Below are positions 46,503-56,789 of a stretch of DNA of 64,000 nt, one piece after another (within the stretch, counting starts at the first letter, position 1; every line of letters starts with the position of its first letter). The stretch lies in contig SKCR01038862.1 in assembly GCA_019454045.1 (NCBI GenBank), forward strand, positions 62,001 through 126,000. Direction: 5' to 3'. The notes under the pieces were generated by a model that saw only the letters and a list, made by a program, of their open reading frames with translations, made no database searches and had not been told where the DNA came from. This DNA comes from Zanthoxylum bungeanum (Eukaryota; Streptophyta; Magnoliopsida; Sapindales; Rutaceae). Made by a program: the position numbers and the translations under genes.

Positions 46503-47677
46503 CTTCGTACGGGGCAGACACTATTCCAGCCCTAGGCCTTGCACGTGACATCAGATATTGGATCGCAATACGTAATACTACGGTATACTATGCCTGATAT
46601 AGATCATATATTCCATTAAGAATATTTTTGGAGAATTGGGTAGGCATGTCGCTTTGCTAGAAGCCAATCTTATCTCGTAAATCGGTAAAAATATAGTACG
46701 AGGTACATACGTGTTCGGATAGTCCGACGACCGGATTTACTGCCAACATATCCAGGGATCTCTTGGGTCGCTTCCCGAGGATACACCGATGACGTATGAT
46801 TCGAGCTTAATTAATCTGGGATTAATTACGGAGAGACTTTATCTTGGATAAAGTACTATTTGAAGAGAGAGAAAGATTAATTTGGAATTAATCGTTAAAT
46901 AACATATTCGATATATTAAATGAAATTAAATTTCGACGTAGAATTAAAATTAGATTTTAATTCGGGCAAACGAGTTAATTTAGAATTTAGCGATGTGAAT
47001 AGTAATTTTACTGGGCATAATTATTTAATTAAATTCGATTTAACTACGTCGCGATGGGAGTTCGTTAATTCGGAATTAGTGAACCCGAGTTCGGGAGTGT
47101 TTGCGGGCCTACTCACATTTGGAATCGTGTGGGGCCCACATGTCACATCAAATGTCACATCATATGTCACCTTTAGTTGCTTTTGGTTGATGTGTTTTGG
47201 TGGGTTTGGTGGAAGCTTGTTTTACTCTCCAAATTGAAAGGCTTGAGTGACATATTCTAACTTGACTTTTGGTATATGATTAATTATTGTTTTTGAAACA
47301 AAACACAAAAAGCTTTAATTCTCTCTCCCTTGGCCGAAACTAGCTAAGGAATTTCCTCTCCCATTTTTCTTTTTCATCACCAAATATTGAAGGAAGAAAA
47401 TGAAGAATTTTGTTGCATTTTTTTTCAAAGAGCTAGCACTCATCAAGGATCATAACAAGGTGTTAGGGAAACCTATTCAAGAGCTTGGAAACAATTAAAA
47501 GCTTGGAGCTTGGACACCATTTCTTGAAGTGTACCTTGGCCGAATCTTGAAGGAATTTGTGGGCATTTGACGCATCCAAAAATCGATCAATGTAAGTATG
47601 ATTTCGCCACTCTTCATTGTTATTCATTCACATTTCTATGCTTATTTGATCTTGGGAATAAACCTAGAAACCCAACA
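46503..47677 (+). repeat. Copia-C 5' LTR, right part
   Basis: Resumes with CTTCGTACGGGGC after the LARD-1 target duplication and matches 54566-55716. It ends GAAACCCAACA at 47677. The 105-residue frame at 46920-47237 recurs in the 3' LTR (about 55061-55303) and has no recognised domain. Confidence 0.9.
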
Positions 47678-47678
47678 A

Positions 47679-47693
47679 TGGTATCTTTGAGCC
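47679..47693 (+). other. Primer-binding site of Copia-C
   Basis: TGGTATCTTTGAGCC starts one base after the LTR end and is a diverged form of the tRNA-Met-type site. Confidence 0.65.
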
Positions 47694-49869
47694 AAAATGA
47701 GCATGAAATGAATTAGGGTGAAATTTGGGTAAAATCAATTTGAGCATGATTTGAAAAAATTGATTGATTGAGTATGCTTGAATGACAATATATTAAGGTT
47801 GTATTGGATCAATTTCATGAAATATTGATTGGATCAATTTTTGCCCTATGGATTGGCTTGGCCGAATGCATTGATTACCCTAGGTTCTTGGTATTTTTTG
47901 TTTCGTTGATCATTGGATGACTTGAAATAATTGAGATATGTCGATTTAAAATTCAATCGGATTGAAAAACGAATTCGGACAAAATTCCTTAGCTTGGCCG
48001 AGAGCATGTAAGCATGTAATGGACTTGATTTTTTGATTCAAGAATGTTGGACATTAGTTGAACAATAGGATACATAATTAATTAGTTAAATTGTATTTTA
48101 GAAATATTGATTTAGTTAATTAATTGATGTAATACACTTGGTTAATTAAATTATAAAATTGGAATTTTAAAATTTGATTAATGGGCTTGATTTTGAATTG
48201 GGCTTGGAAATGTTATATTTGGGCATAATGGACTTGGTTGGGCCAAGTTGGTTTAGACCAATTGGATTGGATCCAAATTGGGCCTAATTATTCCATTAAG
48301 TCCAAATGTAATAAATGTGCTTTAAAAGTTTAATTGGGCCTTATGGGCTAAAATTGGTTTTATGGCAAATGAGGATGATTCCTTAATTGGGCTTGGTAAA
48401 CTTTGACCAAAGCCCATGCCTTATGAAATCAATTAAAAACCCATCGGACTTTAATTAAACAAACATTGGATGTTAGTTAGGCTTTGAGACCCATTAAGAT
48501 TAGATTTGGAATCCAAGTCATTAAAGTGCATTAAAAGGTGTAATTATTTAATTTGGAATTAAATAAATGAATTAGTATTGAATACAAATTAAATTAGATT
48601 TAACGAGTAGTTCGGTATAATTCAAGAATGCGTACTTTAAGTACTTATTCTCAAACGAGTTGGACTCGCGCAAAATCAAATCGTTGTTTGAACATTAGAT
48701 GATCACTTAACAAAGACTAATTAATTGGATTGGATTGGTTGAATTGCATGCTATAAATGAATATATGGATGTGTTGAATGAATATCGTATATCGGATGGA
48801 TATTAGAAGGGAAAGGGCAATTTTAGAAATTGCTGTAAATTTGGAATTTATTAAATTAGACATGCGTGTCTAGCCTTATCTCTCATTGTTTATTTGTATT
48901 CTCTTCTCACCTAATTCCCCTCAATGTAATGAGGTTTCTATTATTGTATTATATAATTGGGTAGAAGTAGAATAGTGCTAGCCGGGGAGAGGAAATGGAG
49001 TGATTTGTTCTAGGAATAATTTGTTAAATATCCATCCGCATATCGTTATTAATTTACTTTTCACGCCTTATTATGCTTTTAGAATGCATGCTTAAGGGTG
49101 AATGATGAGACCTTAACAAAGATAATAAATTGGTTGCCAATTTATGTAAAAAAACCCTCAAAAACATATTAAACATTTTTTTCCTTCCGTTGAGTGATTC
49201 TACTCAAGATCCAAAATTGGCATTGGTTTGTTGGCCAAAGTCAAGACCTTTATCAATTGCGGATGTGTTTGAATCATGAAGGCTTTTTTCCACATCGGTG
49301 TCTTGTCCAAGTTGTGGTTTGTTGGCCAAAGTCAAGATCACTTCTTGTCCATCGATATTGATTACGAAGCTTTCCATGTCAATGTGTTCCGCTTAACTGG
49401 AATCATTAAGCTTGTTGTGCCAAAGCCAAGGCTTAGTTGATTCAGAGGAAAAAAGGTTAGGCAAATATATTGGGTATATTGGCATATATATTGTGTATAT
49501 GTTTCGGACTTGGATGTCCACCTACCGGATCTAGAAATTGGATGAGATCCAATTGATCTTCGAGATCTACCTAATTAAATATTATACAGCTTGTTGGCCA
49601 AAGTCAAGGTTGTGTGTTATTTAACGGGATCCTAGCCTACTAGGAAACTGGGTTTCCCGAGTACTCGACAGAGGGTTAGAGGCTCGCCGAAAATTAGTGG
49701 GAGGCTAGTATTGAATTTGTAATTTCATTCAGATACTTAGCTTTACGCGCTTTCAAATTATTTCTTCAAAATTATTTTATTAGTTGGACTAATATAATGT
49801 TATTTTTATTGTAACAGTTAAACTGTACCCAAATATCGTTGATTAGATAGTTGGACTATCGTAATCAAG
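47694..49869 (+). other. Long non-coding leader of Copia-C with repeated motif
   Basis: Some 2.2 kb lie between primer-binding site and gag with no supported coding region. TTGTTGGCCAAAGTCAAG or a close variant occurs at about 49227-49245, 49317-49336, 49411-49430 (TTGTGCCAAAGCCAAGG) and 49591-49608. The Copia-B leader has the same four-copy arrangement. Confidence 0.75.
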
Positions 49870-50719
49870 ATGACAGGAAAAGGAAATGTCCGAGATATTA
49901 TCATGGGCGAACATGTCTTTAAGGGCACGAACTTTACCGATTGGGAAATGAATATGAGGATAGTCCTTGGAGCTGAGAGGCTGCTATATACTATATAGAC
50001 ACCTCTTGGGCCTAAACCCAAACCTGATCAGTTACTTGAGATGGAGCTTTGGAAAACTCACAACGATAACAATTATACTGCTCAGTCAATTATGTTTGCT
50101 GCTATGACTCAGCATTTTCGTCGATAGAACAGAGACTAGGATCCCTATAATATGTTGGCGAGGTTACACTATCTTCACCGATCTAACCGAAGATCGCAGA
50201 GATATGAGTTGCAGAAGAAGCTCTTCGTGCACGTATGTCAGAAGGCATGTCTGTTGAGTCCCATGTGGCATAGATGATAGCTGACATTGACGAGCTGACT
50301 CAGATGTGGATAGTCTTAGAGGCTGAGACTACCATAGATTTGATCTTGCAGTCTCTCTCCGATACTTGGAGAGGGTTCATCATAAACTATAACTTGATGA
50401 ACCAAGATGATACTCTTGGAGAGTTGTTATCAATTCTCAAGGAAGCTGAGAAGGAGCTTCTCAAGGGCAATAAGCGTGAGGCGCACTTTGCTTCGACATC
50501 TCAGACACCAAGGGCTGGGCCCAAGGCGACTAGAGGTGTGAAGAAGAAGAAGCATAAGAGATAGGGAAAGGCCAAATTGTCAAAGGCTTCTGGAAAGCCT
50601 AAGGACAAATCTCAGGATGTATGCCTCCAGTGTGGCAAGCGGGGTCACTGGAAACGTGACTGCCGCGAGTATATGGCGCTCCAGAAGGAGATTAAAGCGG
50701 GCAAGGCACCAGCTACGAT
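49870..50719 (+). pseudogene. Copia-C gag, lightly damaged
   Basis: ATG 49870 opens a Copia gag frame (MTGKGNVRDII...FTDWEMNMRIVLGAERLL). Stops lie near 49996, 50126 and 50269, a frameshift near 50225, and a TAG at 50562. The UBN2-like helical part (IDELTQMWIVLEAETTIDL) and a complete CCHC knuckle (CLQCGKRGHWKRDC, about 50621-50662) are preserved. Confidence 0.88.
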
Positions 50720-53700
50720 ATGTTTGTTATTGAAATAAACATGACTACTTCTAGTTTTAAAAATTGGATTTTTGATTCTCGTTGTGGTACTCACATATAT
50801 ACTGATGTGCAGGATCTGCAGATTAGCAGGAGATTGGCCTCAGGGGAGATTGATCTACGTGTCGGAAATGGGGCACCAGTCACCGTTTTGGCCGTTGGCA
50901 CTTTTGTTTTGGAATTGCCCTCAAGGCATGTACTAGAACTTACAGACTATTATTATGTACCTAGTTTGACTAGGAATATTATTTCTGTATCTATGTTAAC
51001 CCAATGTGGGTACACTTTCGTATTAAGAAACATCGGGTGTTTTATTTATAAAAACGATATAGAAATTTGCACTGCTATCGCAAGTAATGGTCTTTATATT
51101 TTGAATATAAATCAATCTCAAACATATAATATAACAAACAAAAGGCTTAAAATGAGTAATAAAGATGAAACTTATATATGGCATAGTCGTCTGTGACACA
51201 TAAAAAAGACTCGCATATCTACACTTTCGAAGAGTGGATACTTGGACGGATTTGATCCAAATTCATATGACGTCTGCGAATCTTACTTATTAGGCAAAAT
51301 GCCTAAATCACCTTTTAGCGGTAAATATGAACGTGCCACCGAACTATTAGCCCTCGTTCATAGTGACGTATGTAGGCCCATGTCTAGCCAGGCTAGAGGT
51401 GGATATGAATACTTCATAACCTTTACGGATGATGCATCGCGTTATGGTTATGTGTATCTTATGAGACACAAGTCGGAAACTTTTGAGAAATTCAAAGAGT
51501 TTCAACACGAAGTAGAAAAACAGATCGGTAAGAGTATAAAGACATTACAATCGGACCGTGGTGGCGAATACTTAAGCAATGAGTTTCTAGATTACTTGAA
51601 AGAATATGGTATTCTTTCACAGTGGACTCCTCCTGGAACACCGTAATTAAACGGTGTATCCGAACAGAGAAACCGAACTTTGTTGGACATGGTTAGGTTT
51701 ATGATGAGTCGCACTGAGCTACCTATTTCCTTCTGGGGATATGCATTAAACAATGCAATTCTTTTTTTGAATAAGGTTCCATCAAAGTCTGTTCAACAGA
51801 CTCCGTATGAGATATGGACAGGAAAGAAACCGGGTTTCTCATTCCTGAAGATTTGGGGATGTTGGGAATACGTCAAACGTTTGGAAGGTACCAAACTTGA
51901 ACCCAAATCAGATAAATGCCAATTTGTAGGATATCCTAGAGAAACCAAAGGATATTACTTCTATCACCCACGAGAGAACAAAGTATTTGTTGCTCTACAT
52001 GCGGTTTTCCTTGAGAAGGAATTCCTAAATGCAGTGGTTAGTGGGAGGAAAATAGAACTCGATGAAAATCGGAGTGATACTGTTCCTGGCATAGAATCCT
52101 CAACGGAACAAGAACAGTCCATCCGTGATGAGACTGTACCACAACCTTCTATTACACAAGGACTGCGTAGGTCGGAGAGAGTCAGGAAATAACTTGAGAG
52201 GTATGGGTTTCTGATCTCACCTCATGTAGATATTAATCTTATTGAGGATAACGAACCAGCTACGTATGAGGAAGAGATACAAGATATCGATTCTGCTTTA
52301 TGGAAAGAAGCCATGAAGTCCGAAATGGATTCCATGTACACCAACAAGTTTGGACACAGGTTGATACACCAGAAGGCGTAAAGTCTATTTGTTGTAAATG
52401 GGTCTTCAAGAAGAAGACCGACATGGATGGCAACGTACAAACGTACAAATCTAGGCTTGTAGTGAAGAGGTATCGTCAACGACATGGTGTCGATTATGAC
52501 AAAACTTTCTCACCCGTTGCCATGATTAAATCCATTTGGATAATGCTTGCTATTGCTGCATATTTTGATTACGAGATATGGCAGATGGACGTTAAAACCG
52601 CTTTCCTTAACGGAAACCTTTGGAGGATGTTTACATGCAACAACCTGACGGTTTTATCGTACCTAGACTTGCAAACAAGGTTTGTAAGTTAAATCGGTCC
52701 ATTTATGGACTGAAACAAGCATCACGGTCATGGAACCAACGTTTTGACGAGATCATAAAAGAATATGATTTCATTCAAAATGAAGATGATCCTTGTGTAT
52801 ATAAGAAGGTTAGTGGGAGAGCACTGACTTTTATTTTCCTTTATGTTGACGATGTATTGCTTATTGGCAATGACATTCCCATGTTAACGTCGGTGAAAGC
52901 TTGGCTTTCATTGAAATTCTCCATGAAAGATCTGGGAGAAGCAGCCTTTATTATGGGCATAAAGATCTACCGGGATAGATCTAGAAAGCTGCTTGGACTC
53001 TCCCAGAGTACGTACATTGACAAAGTGTTGAAGAGATTCAACATGGATCAGTCCAAGAGGGGACTTTTGCCAGTGTCACATGACATCCATCTATCTAAGG
53101 ACATGTTTCCTAAAACTCAAGAAGAGAGAGTCAACATGAGTCAGATACCGTTCGCCTCAGCAGTAGGATCGATCATGTATGCCATGATATGTATGCAACC
53201 TGATGTCTCATATGCTTTGAGCATGTGTAGTCACTATCAGGCTGATCTAGGTGAAGGTCACTGGATGGCGGTTAAGAACATCCTTAAGTTTCTTAGACGA
53301 CCTAAGGATGCTTTTTTAATATATGGAGATGAAGAACTTGAGGTAACTGGGTATACCGATGCAAGTTTCCAAACCGACAAAGACGACTGTAAGTCGCAAT
53401 TTGGGTACATATTTTGTTTGAATAACGGAGCAGTAAGCTGGAAATCTTCCAAGCAAGAGACTATTGCCGATTCAACAACAGAAACAGAGTATATTGCTGC
53501 AGCTGAAGCAGCAAAAGAGGCTGTTTGGATCCGAAAATTCCTAATTGGATTAGGAGAAGTTCCGTTATCCATTATATTGTGACAATAACGGGGCTATACC
53601 ACAGGCTAAGGAACCGCGGTCTCATCAATGATCCAAACATGTTCTTCGACATTTCCATTTGATTCGTAAGATCATACATCGTGGTGATGTGAAGGTCGAG

Positions 53701-53815
53701 AAGGTCAAATCAGATGACAACATGATATATCCACTGATGAAAGCTATTCCTCAGCAAAAGTTTGAGCGAAATGTACATAGTTCAGGTATTAGATGCTTGA
53801 GTGATTGGCTATAGG
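50720..53815 (+). pseudogene. Copia-C pol: protease, integrase, RT and RNase H, few breaks
   Basis: The protease region reads FDSRCGTHIY near 50773, so the DSG/DTG glycine is replaced by arginine. GAG-pre-integrase precedes a TGA near 51194. Integrase (ALVHSDVC..., YFITFTDD, DRGGEYLS) continues past a TAA near 51644 to LRRSERVRK and a TAA at 52190. RT runs from about 52300 with frameshifts near 52350 and 52620 and contains MDVKTAFLNG, YGLKQAS and YVDDVLLIGND (about 52841). RNase H (YTDASF, SWKSSKQETIADSTTETEY) extends to 53579. The remaining frame to 53815 is broken. About four stops and two shifts over 1000 codons make this much better preserved than Copia-A or Copia-B. Confidence 0.92.
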
Positions 53816-53817
53816 CC

Positions 53818-53828
53818 AAGTGGGAGAT
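53818..53828 (+). other. Polypurine tract of Copia-C
   Basis: AAGTGGGAGAT immediately precedes the TGTTGG of the 3' LTR. Confidence 0.85.
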
Positions 53829-55716
53829 TGTTGGACATTATGACCTATAGCGTCACTTTTTGTAAAAGACATTGTGTTTTTGTACAAAATTAACTATATA
53901 GTAATGAAATTGTCTTTTACCGTTTTGTATTTATTTACTTTGATATATAAATGGTAGAAGTCCTAATGATTAGTTCCGGATTGAGATGATATGAGACAGT
54001 ATCTATCCATAAAGGTTTAATCATTAAATATCCCTAGTCGTAGTATTATCGAGATTGGACATCGATAATGCGGAATAGGCTAGTATTGCACTTGTACGAG
54101 TGTGAGGGCATAACAACATAGTTCTCATATATTTAAGTATTGGATACTTATGCAAGTGCGATAGGAGGTTGAGTTTTACCGATGGTATGGAAAACAGCTT
54201 CACTCTGGATAAACTCCGCAGAATCCAATTGGTAGTATGTATATATGTCTATGGGAGTCCGTTTCAGGGTAGGTGTATTTGGTCTTAACCTGAGACTTGC
54301 ATCGCTAGTATTTGCAACAATCGATACGCTTTGGTTTTGGTCGTCCAAGACTTTAACAGGTTCTGCGTACGCCTCTTCTGGGTTTATTGAGAATCATAGT
54401 GTATTGGATGTGATGTCAAGATGGAAGTATCACTTCAGACATATGGAGATGATGATCACGCATGGATTCAGAACTGGTTCTCTATTGTGTTGCAACCATC
54501 GAGATAATATGACAAGATCTTATCCGATTCAAAGAGACTAGTTGCTTGATATCCGATATGTGCTTCGTACGAGGCAGACATTATTCCAGCCCCAGGCCTT
54601 TCATGTGATATCAGATACTGGATCGTAATACATAATACTACGGTATACTACGCCTGATATAGATCGTATATTCCATTAAGAATATTTCTGGAAAATTGGG
54701 TAGGCATGGGGCTTTGCTAGAAGCCAACCTTGTCTCGTAAATCGGTAAAAATATAGTACGAGGTACGTACGTGTTCGGATAGTCTGACGATCGGATTTAC
54801 TATCAACATATCCATGGATCACTTGGACCGCTTCCCAAGGATACACCGATGATGTATGATTCGAGCTTAATTAATCTGGGATTAATTACGGAGAGACTTT
54901 ATCTTGGATAAAGTACAATTTGAAGAGAGAGAAAGATTAATTTAGAATTAATCGTTAAATAATATATTCGATATATTAAACAAAATTAGATTTCGACGCG
55001 GAATTAAAATTAGAATTTAATTCGGGAAAACGAGTTAATTTAGAATTAATTATTAGCGATGTGAATAATAATTTTACTAAGCATAATTATTTAATTAAAT
55101 TCGATTTAATTACGTCGCGACAGAAGTTCGTTAATTCGGAATTACTAAACCCGAGCCTGAGAGTGTTTACGGGCCTACTCATATTTGGAATCGTGCGGGG
55201 CCCACATGTCACATTAAATGTCACATCACATGTCATCTTTAGTTGCTTTTGGTTGATGTGTTTTGGTTGGTTTGGTGGAAACTTGTTTTACACTCCAAGT
55301 TGAAAGGCTTGAGTGACATATACTAACTTGACTTTTGGTATATGATTAATTATTGTTTTTGAAACAAAACAACAAAAGCTTTAATTCTCTCTCCCTCGGC
55401 CGAAACTAGCTAAGGAATTTCCTCTCCCATTTTTCTTCTTCATCACCAATATTGAAGGAAGAAAGTGAAGAATTTTGTTGCATTAATTCTCAAAGAGCTA
55501 GAACTCATCAAGGATCATAACAAGGTGTTAGGGAAACCTATTCAAGAGCTTGGAAACAATTAAAAGCTTGGAGCTTGGACACCATTTCTTGAAGTGTACC
55601 TTGGCCGAATTTTGAAGGAATTTATGGGCATTTGACGCATCCAAAAACCGATCAATGTAAGTGTGATTCCGCCACTCTTTGTTGTTATTCATTCACATTT
55701 CTATGCTTATTTGATC
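53829..55716 (+). repeat. Copia-C 3' LTR, truncated at its right end
   Basis: Matches both parts of the 5' LTR from TGTTGGACA to CTTATTTGATC at 55716. Sequence then diverges. The 5' copy has 26 more bases, ending in CCAACA. The terminal CA and the expected target duplication CATTA are absent, showing a deletion or rearrangement at this junction. Confidence 0.88.
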
Positions 55717-55835
55717 GTGTCAAATGAAGAAGAAATGCCCTCCTCCATTTTCTCATACTCCTTGATCCATTTGGCTAGAGTCCAAGCACTTTGCTCCCCA
55801 TCCAAGTATTGTTTTCTCGGGCTACAATTCACGCG
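55717..55835. other. Unassigned junction sequence
   Basis: About 120 bp lie between the broken Copia-C LTR and the tandem array. No match elsewhere in the window is evident; it may be a diverged first unit of the array. Confidence 0.4.
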
Positions 55836-56700
55836 TTTGATATCAAACAGGGACCAAATCGAGCCTACATGTCGTCTAGACCAGAGGAAGGTCAAGGAAC
55901 TAATATTTGACTCTATTACGAGCCAATTGGGGAGTGATCCCGTCGTCTAGACCTAATGAGGCCAGGAAGACATTAACTCGTTTGGTATCAGAGAGGGACC
56001 AAAACCGAGCCTACATTTCGTTTGGATCAGAGGAAGGTCAAGGAACTAACATTTGACTCTATTTCGAGCCAATTGAGGAGTGATCTCGTCGTCTAGACCT
56101 GATGAGGCCAGGAAGACATTTACTCGTTTGGTATTAGAGAGGGACCAAAACCGAGCCTAATGTCGTCTGGACTAGAGGAAGGTCAAGGAACTAACATATG
56201 ACTCTATTTCGAGCCAATTGGGGAGTGATACCGTCATCTGGACCTGATGAGGCCAGGAAGACATTCACTGATTTGGTATCAGAGAGGGACCAAAATCGAG
56301 CCTACATGTCTACTAGAACAGTGGAAGGTTAAGGAACTAACATTTAACTCTATTTCGAGCCAACTGGGTAGTGATCCCGTTGTCTGGACCTGATAAGGCC
56401 AGGAAGACATTCACTCGTTTGGTATCAGAGAGGGACCAAAACCTAGCCTACATGTCATCTAGACTAGAGGAAGGTCAAGGAACTAACATTTGACTCTATT
56501 TCGAGCCAATTGGGGAGTGATCCCGTCGTCTGGACCTGATGAGGCCAGGAAGACTTTCACTCATTTGGTATTAGAGAGGGACCAAAACCGAGCCTACATG
56601 TCGTCTAGACCAGAGAAAGGTCAATAAACTAACATTTAACTCTATTTCGAGGCCAGTAAGACATTAACTCATTTGGTATCAGATAGGGACCAAACCGAGC
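55836..56700 (-). repeat. 145-bp tandem array in the Tat-E 3' region
   Basis: The landmark TTTGGTATCAGAGAGGGACC or a variant recurs at 55836, 55981, 56127, 56272, 56418, 56564 and 56672. The spacing is 145-146 bp, shortened to 108 before the last unit. Units also share GAGGAAGGTCAAGGAACTAA and GATGAGGCCAGGAAGACATT. On the minus strand, the coding orientation of Tat-E, the array lies beyond the antisense gene and before the lost 3' LTR. Confidence 0.9.
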
Positions 56701-56789
56701 CTTCAGGACTAGAAAACGGGGCCTTAATTTGACTTGCGCCAAAGTTACTTAGGATTCCAGTCGACAATGCTTTATTTGGTGTTGAGTGT

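Larger units (their letters stand above)
36772..55716 (+). mobile_element. Copia-C, near full-length Copia retrotransposon, host of LARD-1
   Basis: The 5' LTR is split by LARD-1 (36772-37511 plus 46503-47677). Primer-binding site, a leader of about 2.2 kb, gag, pol, polypurine tract and 3' LTR follow in order. CATTA precedes the element. The 3' LTR stops at 55716, lacking the last 26 bp present in the 5' copy, so the matching target duplication is gone. LTR, leader and pol identify it as a relative of Copia-B. Coding damage is limited to a few stops and indels, so it is the best-preserved element here. Confidence 0.88.
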
